Assembly: GCA_003260075.1 (NCBI GenBank)
Contig: QLIY01000593.1
Coordinates: 34,616 to 98,615 of the forward strand
Origin: Phallusia mammillata
Taxonomy: Eukaryota > Chordata > Ascidiacea > Phlebobranchia > Ascidiidae
Length of the DNA: 64,000 nt
Reading direction: 5' to 3'
A program made the position numbers and the translations under genes. The notes under the pieces are model-generated. The model saw only the letters and a program-made list of their open reading frames with translations, did not search any database and was not told where the DNA came from. Shown one piece after another: positions 36,060 through 48,558 of this stretch. The first letter of the stretch is position 1, and each line of letters begins with the position of its first letter.

Positions 36060-37660
36060 TGAATGTTTTTAGAAGTATTGAAATTAACAGTTCTCCAATC
36101 GCGTTTTCGATGGAGAATGATTACTATAATTCAAACGCAATAATGCACGCTAACGGGAATCCGTAGCCTACATGTTAAACAAAATAAATAAAGATATACA
36201 TTTATTGCTATTAGAAGTTAAAAAAATTGTTTTGTTTATTATAATTTGTCCCTTCTCAATGTTCTATGAGCACTCGTAGTTCATGCCACATATATTGTTG
36301 ATGCTGAATATATTTTTCAAACAAAATTTACTTCTTGCCCAAGTGTTTTAATGCAAATGCACGATTTTGTTTCCTGTTATGAAAGTTGTTAGAACAGATG
36401 ACCAGCCCAGGTTTCTTAAAATACGGTAACTGTTTTACTTGATTGTAAAGACGCATGTAACTCGTCTTCGGTTATAAACTGCATGCTGTTATGCTAGACA
36501 TTATTGTTTTACAATAGTCGATTCAATGGCTGGAGTATCCAAGGGGGGAGGGGGGGTTCAGGGTCCGGACNGAGCCGTTACTGCAGGGTTCTGGACCGTT
36601 TACAGAATTGGGGAGACAGTCTCGGGGAATAGATCAGATTGGCAGGGCTTTTGGGACTTAGTTGGCAAAGATAATATCGCCACCCGAAATCGCTAGACCC
36701 AATTCCGGGCTGTCAAAACAATTCGGTAACACTTCAATGTCTTGTATTCGCTTGTTATCTAATCGCGAATTGTGACGCAACAAGGGTATGCGCTAACAAT
36801 CGGAAAATTACGTTCCGGCTAGGACGCTGGTAGCAGTTTCTTGCTAAATGGTAACTGCACTAAGTGCAACATATCAAACTGTTTTTGCATTTGAACAATG
36901 TAAAAGTGTTAAAAGCGTGTAATGTTGTGTTGCTTTGATCCGCAAAACACGTAATAGTTTGTCAATAACATTAAATCGTAAATCGAGTTATGTTATTAGG
37001 GTAATTTGTTACTTGCCAGGCCTATTTGCACAGTACACGCATCACAGTTACTGAAATTTGAAATTTAAATTGGATTTCAAAGCATGCGCTAGAAATGGCA
37101 TTTTTTCAGAACTGTTGTTAACTCACCATAACCACTACATGCAGGATTCAACTCGTCGTTGAACGCTTGCTTTGATTTCAGTCGAGTGAGTCGAATTGCT
37201 TCCTGTAATACGGGAACGTGCACTGCACAACTGATTACTCACTTAAGGAGTTTCCAGTAGCGAGGTAAAGCTAGTGGGCAGGTTGAATAATTTCTGTTCT
37301 GGACGATTTTAGTATCTTTATAAAGCACAGGTTTAATAGTTTACTAATGGTCTGTTGAGGCTGTATGCATAACACAAAGAAAAAACTTATGCAATAAAGG
37401 AAAATAAACGTAAATAAATACTGCACATGGGGGTAATACTTAACGAAGATTTGGCGTTAAAGTTTTAATCGCCTGTGTAATCGTACCTGACCCACATATT
37501 TGTTGCGGCACATGAATACTGAAATTAATCATTCATGATTATTTTATCAAAGAACCTTGATGGGTAAGCAAATGTTTACATACGGTTTGTAAAGTGGTAT
37601 TTTGTCTCATCATGATTGTCACTTATTTGTTGCACATATTCTGTTAAGTTCTGTACGAAC
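36060..37660. repeat. Non-coding; contains the G-run-free paralogue of 3730-4100
   Basis: 36735-36985 aligns with 3735-4095. 37480-37560 aligns with 49750-49830 (gtgtaatcgtacctgaccca). An n at 36571 lies beside a G-rich run. No gene. Confidence 0.6.
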
Positions 37661-37669
37661 GAACCATTT

Positions 37670-37805
37670 TCCCAGTGCCACAGGAATATGTCCGATCGGT
37701 TGTTTGGCCTAGTTTGTGACCAATATAAATCACGCTGGAAAAGGAAATTGTTGCACAGCTGACTGCCACATTGCGAAGCCAGTTGATGCCGGGTAGCTTA
37801 TGATT
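37670..37805 (+). promoter_or_regulatory. Conserved ZNF promoter/leader block, best-preserved TATA
   Basis: All parts are present: cagtgccacaggaatatg, tccgatcggttgtttgg, agtttgtgaccaa, TATAAAT at 37724-37730, then cacgctggaaaaggaaattg, ttgcacagctgactgccac and attgcgaagccagttgatgc. The next ZNF exon is 1.5 kb away (39343) and has no other promoter block before it, so this may drive the intact gene. Confidence 0.5.
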
Positions 37806-38049
37806 TTATTTAAGAAATAGGTCAAAAAATTTGCAGTCCAATTTCGTAATGGTATTTTATGTTTCAATAAATGGTGTAATGTACCAAAGTAAGCTCAGCA
37901 TATGTCTGTTTTGGTTGTTTCGGATTGGTTAAAACAGAAAATGCCATAAAGTAAATACACCTTGATATGTGCTTGTATATGTGGAAAATCACTTTTTGGG
38001 TTGGATTAAACTTTTGGAAGTATTTGATGCGTAGTTTCGTTCAGACTTG

Positions 38050-39342
38050 TGATAACCCTATTTGTTAGACGTAGTAGTCTAGTTTTGTCAACATTATATT
38101 GTATTCGTGTTTGTTAGAGGTTTTAAAAGCTACGAGAGTATGCTTGCAGCTATTCAGCGAGACAAGCCAACAAAGAGTCATGAAAAAAAATATATTTTGC
38201 GCAAGATATTTTTTCAGTATATCAGGTACAATGTGCAACTTTACCTGTAGCAAGTTTGTCCTTAAGACCCGTTTACAATATGCGTAGCGCGCCCGTATGT
38301 GCGCCATATATTTGATCGGTACTTGCGTGCAGTGTTTTTTTTAAGGTTTTTTTTAAGGTGTCAAATTTCTCCAGCGGTTTCCCAAATAAGCAAATATGGC
38401 TATTTTTTGTATTTAAATGAAACACTTGCGGTCTCTTAAAACTAGCTTAGCGGTCACCCAAACCAAACCTGAAAAGAAACCCTGCTTGCGCGTATTGTAA
38501 GGGTATGTGCATAGAATGACTAGTTGAAAACATCTTGATACGTGATATTTTCTACGTAGGCATTTCACAAAATGGTGCGCAAATTGCCTCAAATTTAGGC
38601 CGAATGCTTATCACATTGTAATGATTACATGTTGTTGTTTTATGAGTGTTTAAAGATTGTAATTAAGTGAATATAATTAAAACAATGTGTAACGATGGTA
38701 CGCTATTTGCCCCAAGTTTAATTATTTATCACATTGTTATGTTTACATGATTTTGTGTTTGAATTTAAAGTTAAACAACCAGAGCATTTAAATATCAGGT
38801 GCTGTACATTCTACCCAGCAAATGAAACTACAAGATATACAAGCCAAACATGCCACCAATCTAGACCACAGCGTCATATGCAATCCTGTCTGATCACCAA
38901 GATACAAAACCATCTTTACAAACAATATATTATTTAAATTACATTGATACAATGCTTTTCAAACTTAATATGTAACAATAGATAAACCGATTTATGGTCA
39001 TCGGCAGCTACTGTAAGCTGAAATCGTAAATACGCGCCGTAATAGGATTGCAAACGGAAGGGGTCGAAAGCATAGTGTAAACCGAAATTTAAGACATATT
39101 ATTTGAAATACGTATTACGTAAATATTTTTTTTGTTTCCATGTTTGGGTACGCAATAAGTGTATTTAACTACATTTGTGTCAAACAATTAGGGAATTATC
39201 ATTCCTTTGTTTCTAACAACTAAAACGAAACACACAGTTGAAATAATTGGTGAAATGCTAAAATCATGTTTCAGATTACAGCACTTGTACGTCAAATAAT
39301 TGTTGAAAATATGTAATACTTGACTAACCACTTTGAAGAGAA
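38050..39342. other. Probable 5' region or intron of the intact ZNF gene
   Basis: No coding sequence. 38570-38715 aligns with 52965-53050 (tgagtgtttaaa, gtgaat-at, and cgatggtacgctatt-gcc), another ZNF-associated repeat. Confidence 0.5.
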
Positions 39343-40461
39343 ATGGGTTCTCAAGATTTGTGTTCTAAGCAAAGTGACATTTGGGAGAAAATGTTTATCA
39401 AAAGTGGAAATCTACGACAACATACTATTACAGCCATCAGTAAGAAATCTCATCGTTGTGAAATTTGTGAGAAAAAAATCAGCACCCGTGGAAATTTAAA
39501 AACACACATGTTGATTCACACCAAAGTGACACCCTATCGTTGTGATGTTTGTGAAAAACAATTTAGCCAACGTTGTACTTTAAAAAAACACATGTTTTCT
39601 CACAGCAGGGAGAAACCCCATCAATGTGATATTTGTAAAAAAACTTTTGCCCAACGAGAACTTTTGAAAAAACACATGAGGAGTCACACCAATGAGAAAC
39701 CTTATCGGTGTAACATTTGTGAGAAAAGATTTAATGACTCTGGAAATTTGAAATCACACATTATGACACACACTAACGAGAAACCCTATATATGTGAAAT
39801 ATGTGGAAAACGAAGCAGACAAGTTGGAGATTTGAAAAAACACATGATGACCCACACCAATGAGAAACCTTATCGATGTAATGTTTGTGAAAAATGTTTT
39901 GCCTTAAGTGGAACTTTGAAAGTTCACATGTTGATACACACCAACGAAAAACCCCATCAGTGTCATGTTTGTGGAAAAAGATTTCGCCAAAATGGAGATT
40001 TGAAGAAACACATGATGACTCACAATAAAGAGAAAACCCATCATTGTGATCTTTGTCATAAAGGATTTGCTCACTTGGAATATTTGAAAAAACACTTGCA
40101 GACTCACAGTAAAGAGAAACCCTATCGTTGCCGTTTTTGTGAAAAACGATTTGCCCAAAATGGAGTTTTAAAAAGGCATATATTGAATCACACCAACTGC
40201 AAACCCCATCGTTGTCTTGTTTGTGAAAAAATTTTTTCCCAACTTAGCAGTTTGAAAGCACACATGTTGACACACACCAATGATAAGCCGTATCGATGTG
40301 ATGTTTGTGAAAAAACATTTTCCCAACGAGGACATTTGAAAAGACACACGTTGATACACACCAATGAAAAACCCTACCAATGTAATGTTTGTGAAAAAAA
40401 ATTTCGCCGAAACGGAGATTTGAAAAAACACATGATGACTCACGCTAAAGATAAACCTTAG
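39343..40461 (+). CDS. Intact 12-finger C2H2 zinc-finger protein
   Basis: The only undamaged ZNF copy here, with 372 codons from ATG 39343 to TAG 40459-40461. The N-terminus (about 45 residues) includes a degenerate finger (WEKMFIKSGNLRQH) and no KRAB, SCAN or BTB domain. Twelve canonical C-x2-C-x12-H-x3-H fingers follow, with linkers mainly THTNEKPY/H. Finger 5 (CEICGKRSRQVGDLKKH) has Ser in place of the conserved Phe. Predicted to be a nuclear sequence-specific DNA-binding protein; C2H2 arrays with such linkers normally contact about 3 bp per finger. Helix residues differ between fingers (RGNLKTH, RCTLKKH, DSGNLKSH, VGDLKKH and so on), so the array is not a recent homogenised repeat. AATAAA lies at 40664-40669. 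No intron is visible inside the ORF. The target and role cannot be inferred. Confidence 0.85.
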   Translation: MGSQDLCSKQSDIWEKMFIKSGNLRQHTITAISKKSHRCEICEKKISTRGNLKTHMLIHTKVTPYRCDVCEKQFSQRCTLKKHMFSHSREKPHQCDICKKTFAQRELLKKHMRSHTNEKPYRCNICEKRFNDSGNLKSHIMTHTNEKPYICEICGKRSRQVGDLKKHMMTHTNEKPYRCNVCEKCFALSGTLKVHMLIHTNEKPHQCHVCGKRFRQNGDLKKHMMTHNKEKTHHCDLCHKGFAHLEYLKKHLQTHSKEKPYRCRFCEKRFAQNGVLKRHILNHTNCKPHRCLVCEKIFSQLSSLKAHMLTHTNDKPYRCDVCEKTFSQRGHLKRHTLIHTNEKPYQCNVCEKKFRRNGDLKKHMMTHAKDKP

Positions 40462-40663
40462 TTATTTGCACCAGATGAAAGTTCAAAAATTCACTTGTTA
40501 CGACACACACAAGAAAAAAAATTGATGTTTTGTTTATGAAATAAGATTCAGTCCGTCTTCGGATTTGATTATTAAATGTTGACACCAATGTTTTTATCCT
40601 GTGAAAAAGCATAAAGTGTTCAACATACGACGCCATGACTCTAAATTGCACAATTGCAAACAA

Positions 40664-40669
40664 AATAAA
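40664..40669 (+). promoter_or_regulatory. Polyadenylation signal of the intact ZNF gene
   Basis: AATAAA about 200 nt after the stop codon, in an A-rich context. Confidence 0.5.
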
Positions 40670-41088
40670 TTCTATAAATAATAGGAGAAAAAGGATTCAT
40701 ACACCAGCCAATGTTTCCCTCTGCTATATAAGTGTGACTTTTAACTTTATCGTCCTTCTAGTAACTTCTATTTTGAATAAGTATTGTGAAAGTATAGCTG
40801 ATTTAAACGTTCGCCTTTAACGTTATTCAAGAATACAAAGAAAGAAGAGACACCTGTGTGGCTGTTAATCAGTCTGCCGTTATTGAGATGCAAAGATCAG
40901 ACTTACCAAACAATTTGCAATGAATATTATAGATTACACTGTAGCAGTCCTTTACAAGTCGTCATCGAGGCAGGGGTGGCTACACTAGTATGGTTGTCAT
41001 TTTTATCATATTTTTTAATCAAGACAAAGCTAAAATATATTGTTGGTGCAAAAAATAAATATAAACAAAACAAACGCTTGATCTAAAG

Positions 41089-41170
41089 CAATAGTTCTTT
41101 ACCGGGGTTCGATCGAACCCCAGGGGTTCGGCAACGCCGAATCAGGGTTTCGACGAAGGTCTTTTTGAAG
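41089..41170. mobile_element. hAT-like left end fragment
   Basis: caatagttctttaccggggt followed by tcgatcgaaccccaggggtt is a typical hAT MITE terminus. The right end is not found: the downstream DNA is broken by a G run (41549-41558) and an n (41663), and part of 40540-40640 is repeated there. Confidence 0.5.
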
Positions 41171-42335
41171 TGCGAATACTCGTTTTCGTCAAACTTTGGG
41201 GTCCGTCAACATGTTTATTAAAATATATGTACTGGCGGCCGTGGCGCAAATAAAACTCTTTGCTAAATATTTTTTATTTTCCTGTATTGCCGCCATTACG
41301 AACTTATCTTACTGAACTACGCTACACAGATTAACTTAAGAAATACTAATGCTCACCTAACGCTACAATTACCTAACTAATATCCTGCAAATTTCGTGTT
41401 TTAACTAGCTTTCTCTCATAAAGAAATTACAAAAATGTAAAGGAGCAAAATATTTACTTTCAAGCTGCGAAAACTTAGCGATGCTCAGTTCTTCTGTAAA
41501 TGACTGACCTTCGTGTTGTTACAGCTTTAAAACTATTGCAACACAAGTGGGGGGGGGGAAGATGTTTTGTTGATGAAATAAGATTCAGTCCGTCTTCGGA
41601 TTTGATTATTATATGTTGACACCAATGTTTTTATCCTGTGAAAAAGCATAAAGTGTTCAACANTCGCCCAGTTCAACCAAACGTAAGAAGAGATAGTAGA
41701 ACGTAACTTAACTTACATTTTCACTTCACTTGCATAAGCTTAGCTACTTTGCTCTGAAAATTACTATATCTTATTGAAGTTGGCCTGTCTTTGAGACCAT
41801 GCAAAATCCAGTCCCACAAATTTTACTGTTTCTGCTGTGCTAAACTTAAGATTTCACACGTCCTGTGTCAGGTAATGCCTTTACCTTTGTAAGTAACTGG
41901 ACCCTTTCTCATTGCTCTCATAAATAAATGTTTTGATGAGGAAAAATCATTGCTTCAAGTTTATAACAAACAATCACGGTTATGCTTGACTTGTCACACA
42001 CACGGCCAAATCCAGAACAAATGATCGGTTATGCTTTACTGGTCATACATACAACCAGTAATTTTATTTTGATTATCAAAGATGTTTAAGTTAAGCTGTT
42101 ACTAACAAAACTTTTTGTATTTAAAATAAATGTAATTTAGATTAATGTTTTACAACAAATCTTTTCCTAATTGCCGATTCACTTAATGGTTAGTACTGAC
42201 AACAGGATTGATAAGTTTGTTTGCAAATATTAATATGCCCAAAGCGCCATTTAGCAGCTGTAACAGACGTTTTCGTGCAGCTTGCAAGCAGATTAGCCTG
42301 ATTAAAACAACACGTAATGTTTTCCGACTCCTAGT

Positions 42336-42430
42336 AAAACAATATGCTTAATGTAATGATCACATATGGTTATATGTTTGTGTGGGCTTTTTTAAGCAGT
42401 TGCAACCCCATGATTTACTCAGATAAATGT
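42336..42430 (+). pseudogene. Possible GPCR TM7 exon remnant
   Basis: After a possible acceptor (ctcctag, ending about 42334), a frame reads ITYGYMFVWAFLSSCNPMIY followed by Ser. This is the hydrophobic pattern and NPxxY motif of a class A GPCR seventh helix. No TM1-6 is seen nearby, and the frame soon runs into a hAT insertion. It is distinct from the LGR-type TM7 at the window start. A chance hydrophobic frame cannot be excluded. Confidence 0.35.
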
Positions 42431-42447
42431 TACGTATCACCCTATAC

Positions 42448-42979
42448 CAGTGGTTCCCAAACTTTATCTACTCGCGTACCATTTTTTTGGTTCATGCAGC
42501 GTTCTCGTACCACCTACAATCATGTTAGAATTTAATGAATAAAAATGTTACTAAACTTTACTAACTAACTTTACCTTAGTAACTTTGGCCTTCAGTAACC
42601 AAAGGCTCGTAAATATTAAACAAAACTTAGTCAAACTTTTACCGCCCTCGCTACAGTGCTACTGTCAACACAACTAGTAGCTTATTACAAAAACTGACTT
42701 TAAGGACTTATTACGTCGTAATAACAGATTCATTACGTCATAATAAATCTATTTCGTCACAAAGAAACCTTGCTTAACAGTTCAATGCGGCAATACACCA
42801 ATGAATTAGAATTTAGTAGGAAATATAGTGTGAAATTTCACGCTCTACGTAATTTGTGTGAATTAAAACTTGTGTGAAATAAAGATCGCTTTGTGTGAAC
42901 TTAATAAGTTGCTCGCGTACCACCTTGGAGACCTTCGCGTACCACTAGTGGTACGCGTACCATAGTTTGGGAACCACTG
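42448..42979. mobile_element. 532-bp hAT-type MITE with perfect 8-bp TSD
   Basis: Ends cagtggttcccaaact and agtttgggaaccactg are perfect inverted repeats. ccctatac flanks at 42440-42447 and 42980-42987. Subterminal tcgcgtacca motifs occur inverted and repeated near the right end (ctcgcgtaccacc, ttcgcgtaccac). A second hAT-like terminus (cagtagttctcaacc) starts at 42987 directly beyond. Confidence 0.9.
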
Positions 42980-42999
42980 CCCTATACAGTAGTTCTCAA

Positions 43000-44061
43000 C
43001 CTTTTATACATTGCGGCCAAATATAGAGATTTTCAACGCAAATAAAGCGATCCTTTGTTGGTGTTCTTGGCAAATATATGAGAACCAGGATGTGTTTGTG
43101 CATATATTTGCAATCAAACGTCAGTGTGTGACAGTCAGTATTTTGCTGAGGGGCCACTTCAGTTAAACTTATGGTTATCTTTGAGTTAAGCCGTTTGCAT
43201 GACACTATCAACTTTCATACTATTTCGTTCCGTTCTAAGGTCATCAGAAGCCGAAAAAACTTTTTACTGAGCTTTATAATTATTATCACAAATACTGTTG
43301 TGTCGTAAAACATTCTTACACTGTTGTGTGGCATAAAGATAGTCATGGATATTTTTTTGTTTGCTATTCAAAACCATTTTTACAATTCAGCAACTGGAGA
43401 ATAAGTACGAATTAAAATTTCTCTCAGACAGCTGCAAATGAGCAGCATTGTACTCATTTCCGCAAACCGGATGAGAAAATAACTACATGATGCCTTTTAC
43501 TAAACAAAACGTACATCCAGCAGGTTAACATTATGCCGTGTATAGGCCTCAAACAGTGTTTGTTTTTAACTCTGAACATAACACCAAGGCAAAACGATGA
43601 AAGAGTAAACCAATAACAGTCCATATGTGCACGACGTTTGAAGCGCATTTGCCATGTTTTTGGAGAGCCAAATGTAACTGGCAATAAATGCTTTGGGACC
43701 GTAATGGCGCTGTTGACAGGCCTGGTTCTTTGCTCACTGTTTTGCTCCAAGCGCTCCTAATTGCTTTGTTTTCATCTCGATCTGTAAAGTAAACCGCTTT
43801 GTTTTGTAAGTAATCAACAACTTCATCTTGAAATGCAACTATAATTTTGATTGTAACACTAAAAGAGTTGTCTTCACGATCCAATTAAAGTGCTTGGCGA
43901 CTCCATTAGGTTTGTGTTCCCAAGGTTAATAAACTGCCTTGTATCAAAATAGCCTCAGGTAAAAGAGTTGCTGATTCCACTGTGGTTTAACACACAAGAA
44001 GACAAGTTGTAATTCAGATTCAACAATTATGTTACATTTTAAACAAAGGCCTAACGTATAC
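43000..44061. other. Non-coding stretch
   Basis: Probable remains of the second hAT element at its start, otherwise unique AT-rich DNA. No credible gene. Confidence 0.45.
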
Positions 44062-44280
44062 NNNNNNNNNNNNNNNNNNNNNNNNNNNNNNNNNNNNNNN
44101 NNNNNNNNNNNNNNNNNNNNNNNNNNNNNNNNNNNNNNNNNNNNNNNNNNNNNNNNNNNNNNNNNNNNNNNNNNNNNNNNNNNNNNNNNNNNNNNNNNNN
44201 NNNNNNNNNNNNNNNNNNNNNNNNNNNNNNNNNNNNNNNNNNNNNNNNNNNNNNNNNNNNNNNNNNNNNNNNNNNNNNNN
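44062..44280. other. Assembly gap
   Basis: 219 consecutive undetermined bases. Confidence 1.
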
Positions 44281-44941
44281 AAAAGGAAAAAATATAAATT
44301 ACAAAAAGCAATCTCGAGAAAAGAACAGATGTTTGCTGATTAATTCCGGAGAGACCACGTGATTTGAACACGTGATTTGATGCAATACCAATAAAAAGTT
44401 GTATGGCTAGTTGTTTTTTTGTGACAATAATCTGTGAAGTGTCATAGAATGTGTTGAAAACGCTGACTGTGACTATAAGTTACTTAAATGTAACATGACC
44501 ATTTTTGTTGTTGTTTAACTCAAATACTTCGACTTTTTCGAATCATTTATAACTATTCTTACTATTATTTTTTTATATTTTTGTTGTGTTTTACCGTATT
44601 TACAATCGCTTCGTTTCAAATCTGTGTTACATGTGTTTTTGTTACTGCATGTTATTGTGTTTGGCCCATCGCCATGCAAGTAAACAAAATTCCCCAATGA
44701 TACCGTCTGCTGTTTACACTCGTGTACATTATTGCGTAACAAAAATTACGTCACAATGGAGTTGCTAATTAAGATTTGTATTTCTACAAATGTAGCTTGT
44801 CTATATATTGCCAACTTATATATGTTTTTAGGCACAAGCCGCCACTGGTAAACGCATGAGTTAATTGCAACGTATTACAGAACTTAAGGTTGTAACTTTC
44901 ATATTATATTCACGTAGTATTCTTGTTGCTTTATGGTGTCA

Positions 44942-45660
44942 GGCGACTCACCCTAAACTTGAACCTAACAAATGTGATTTCTTGTAAAAATATTTACAAT
45001 AAGTGGCCTTTTAAAAACACTCATGTTGACAAAAACTAATGAGAATCCTCATCGATGTGACGTCTGTGAAAAAAGATTTACCAGTTCAGGTTTGAAAAAA
45101 CACATATTGATTCACAGTAAAGAGAAACCACATCAATGTGTTATTTGTGAAAGAAGATTTACTCAGCGTGGACATTTAAAAACACACATGTTGACACACA
45201 CCAAAGAAAAACCTCATCGATGTGATGTTTGTGAAAAAAGATTTAGCATCAGTGGAGGTCTAAAGAAACACATGTTGACACACACACCAAAGAGAAGCCT
45301 TATCAATGTGATGTTTGCCAAAAAAGAGTTAGCCACGCTGGAAGTTTGAAAACCCACATGTTCACTCACAGCGACCGAAAATGTGCAATCACAGCGATGT
45401 GATGTAGTCATTGTTGATTCACATCAAAGAAAAACCTTCCCCCCCCCCCACGCTGGAAGTTTGAAAACCCACATGTTCACTCACAGCGACCGAAAACCAC
45501 ATCGATGTGATGTTTGTGAAAAAAGATTCACCCAAAGTTGTAACTTAAAAAGCACATGTTGGTACACAGCATTCGGAAACCTTATCGATGTGATATTTTT
45601 GTGAAAAACGCTTTGCCGCAAGCGGGAGTTTGAAAAGTCAACGACACACAATTGAGACAA
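44942..45660 (+). pseudogene. C2H2 zinc-finger gene copy, broken
   Basis: The exon follows acceptor atggtgtcag (ending about 44941), the same junction as in the 51.5 kb copy. A decayed first finger leads to ATG 45023, then complete fingers CDVC (one residue shorter: TSSGLKKH), CVIC and CDVC. A two-base insertion in cacacacaccaaag at about 45283 shifts the frame. Later fingers are visible in other frames (to 45349, and 45450-45560, including CDVCEKRFTQSCNLK). The C run 45439-45449 is followed by a restart of 45338-45375. The shared ZNF 3' tail begins at about 45680. Confidence 0.7.
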
Positions 45661-45799
45661 ACTCCATCGATCTAATACAAGTTTAACAGTGAAAATGTAA
45701 AATAAACACATTATGATACACACTCTAGAAAAACTGATGTAAGATTTTGAACTATGTATGTTGGATTGCACCAAAGTGAAATTACCTTCGTGTGGTTTG

Positions 45800-47460
45800 T
45801 AAATAAAAATACATTAACACGAATGGCCATTTGAAAACATGCTTGTGTACTCTTTGAAAAAAATGCTTAACGCATTCAGATTTTAGGAAATTATTTTTTC
45901 TTCAGATTGAAGGCACGCATTGTTTTACGTTCGTTTGTTGCGAGACACTAAATAGAATAAAGCGTGCACACAATCCAACATCGCAAATGCCGTCGCGAGT
46001 CAGCGTGTAGTTTGAAGATACGCTACAAGATTTAGGTCTTTTCCAATTTATCTTGCAAATAGTTAAAAAGTTCAGAAAAATGTCTAAATGCCTAAAAAGA
46101 ATAGCAAGTGTTGAACCTTGTCTTAATTCAATTAATTTGTTTATTTCAGTTGTTTGAACGCAATCAACAATACAACGCAACACATTACGTTTCTTACTGT
46201 TGACATATAGTGGTGGTTTTCTAAATTACTTCTTTCGATAACTTCCCAAAGTGACATGTAGTGTAAATGTTAGACCATACTAAAACTGTGCAATGACAAG
46301 ACTTCGATTTGTTACTTGCAACTTTCGTTAACCACCATAAGACGCAGAACTGCGTGATACAACAATCGCATAACAAACGTTTTAAATGATCTGCAAACAT
46401 ATCTTAATTGCACAGTGCAAAAAGACTGTCTGATAGCACGTCCACTTATCCGCGAGGCCGAGATATTCGCTTTTCAGTGGGCAGGTTTGCGCTTTACGCG
46501 CCCAATTGGGCTTTTTTTCGACATGGAGTTGCGCGATGATTTTACGAGGTGGAAAATGGATGAGTTCAACTTTTAACAAAGTTTTTTCCTTAACAGCCCT
46601 GTTTGTTGAATTATGATTTTTAATCCGCGCATAGCGTTCCCTGGCGCCGTTAAGTTTCTACATACTAACAATACGATTGCTTAACTGAGCTTTTTATGTC
46701 CAAAACCTGTTTTGAAACAGTTTTATTAACGCTTTCAGTTTGAGAAGTCATTTTACACAGGTGTAATAAATCGTGCTGCGTTGTCGCTCTGCGTTTTGAA
46801 ACACAAATAAGTTGACCTACATTAACGTTTACAGCGCAATATAACTTACATCGTAACATCCTAATTCCAACCAGCGAGAAAATGACCAAGTGGCGACTGC
46901 GTTCATGCATGAAGCAGAGGCATTTCATGCGCCACTATCGTCAATCACTCCCATTGCGTCAGCTGTGCACTGAGCGAGCACAAATATGAAAAGACAGCAT
47001 GTAAAACATATTTGGGGCTGTAAGTGTAATTACTAAGCCGATTGCACTGAAATTTTTAACAGCCAACAAGGAGCACCCTATCCACGGCTGTTTAAAATTT
47101 CAGCAGGTTAAGTCTTGTATTTCTGACCTCATTAACATGTGAACAAACAAACAAATATTTGGGGGTAAAGGGGTGAAAATGGATATATACAACTTCAAGT
47201 TACAAAATACTTTAAAATACGCTGCAATGTACCAATCAATAAAGTATGAAACTCCATAATCATCTGCTTTACAAAGTATAGTTTCAAAAATTTCACGTTT
47301 TGGAGGGCTATGGGTGAACCGAGGGATCAAACGGGGTCAAAGTTCACATGGAACATCTTTAGACCAATATCTATAATGTGCGTAAATTTGAAAAAAATGA
47401 ACCATTCTTTCTTGCATAAAACATGGGAACAAATCCGTGTTAGACGGAAAAAATACAGAC
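45800..47460. other. Non-coding stretch
   Basis: The start matches ZNF 3' flanks. After about 46300 I recognise no gene or repeat mate, apart from the palindromic element end at 47472. Confidence 0.45.
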
Positions 47461-47471
47461 AAAAACAATAT

Positions 47472-47496
47472 GTGTTCCCTTCAGGGAAGGGGACCC
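47472..47496 (-). repeat. Palindromic element end (inverted mate 56022-56046)
   Basis: A 25-bp sequence containing cccttcagggaaggg that matches, in reverse orientation, 56022-56046 with two or three mismatches. Beyond it the two sites share acacat and then diverge. This looks like the terminus of an uncharacterised mobile element whose body lies on the left here. Confidence 0.45.
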
Positions 47497-47514
47497 ATAA
47501 TAACCTCGTGTTAC

Positions 47515-48494
47515 ATTAACGCCCGATTGTTTGGACAATAGCCGAATGACCGGTTGATTGGTCATGCGTTTGTAAGTGGCAAGCTATTGTCGATCTCGCT
47601 CTTTTTTCTTGCTGCTATGCACTGGTGGTCAGTAAATTTTATTCCATTGTTATTCATGGATCGCCCAGATTAGAATCAATGTCTGCTGCGTAAAATAGAC
47701 AAGTTATGAACAAACGAAAGGTTTTATCTATACAGCATTATTTCATCTTCTATAAGGTAAAACGCAGAAATAAGAGCGTTACAGTATGATTGGAAGAACA
47801 ATGTAGATTTGTTTGTATTGCATTTGTGTAGAAACCGACGCTATTTTGACGCTCTACATTAGCCTAATGAATGCGTTAACATTAATTCATGTCTAAAGCT
47901 TACATATAGTCAAACTATTATGAAAAGCCTTAGGCGTAATGCTGAACTAAAGCAGAAGCATTTGACCTGTTAGCCAGCGCTTTCTGCACACATTCTTCGT
48001 CACATCGTTCGCGTCTCCTTAAGCATGACGACAACCACGGATAGTCGTAACTTCCAATGGTCAAGTAACACGCATCGATGCACACCGTCAGAGCCTCATG
48101 CACATAAAGATTTGGGCTAATACGAGTGTAGTGTTTTACCTGAAACGTGTTGACTTGTTTTCGACGAGAAACAAAGTTTTATATGCTCAGTACAGTATTT
48201 AAAGATATTTTTGAACAACACCAAATAATTTTTACGTTTTGTGAATAAACTAGAACGAAAAACCTAATAGCACCAACATTAATGACGCTTGTAATCAAAC
48301 ACGCCTGAAAAAGAAATTGTTGCGAATCTGACTGTCACATTGCCAAGCCAGTTAATGCTAGTTAGCTTATTACTTCACTCTTCGTTTTCGCTGCTCATAA
48401 CATCTTGTGCAAGTTTCAATATCCGGTATAATTTGCAAAGAGTAATCTGGTTATCTCTGATTTAAAAATTGATGTGTGTTATTATTTACAGCCG

Positions 48495-48495
<1 letters not shown>
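47515..48495. repeat. ZNF upstream unit (paralogue of 24290-24850) with diverged promoter block
   Basis: Aligned with 24290-24850. A degraded leader lies at 48283-48375 (atgacgcttgtaatcaaacacg, aaattgttgcgaatctgact and cacattgccaagccagtt). Confidence 0.55.

Positions 48496-48554
<59 letters not shown>
48496..48554. other. 59-nt C run (gap artefact)
   Basis: Same class as the G runs but on the opposite strand. No unit structure or interruptions. Confidence 0.75.
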
Positions 48555-48558
<4 letters not shown>

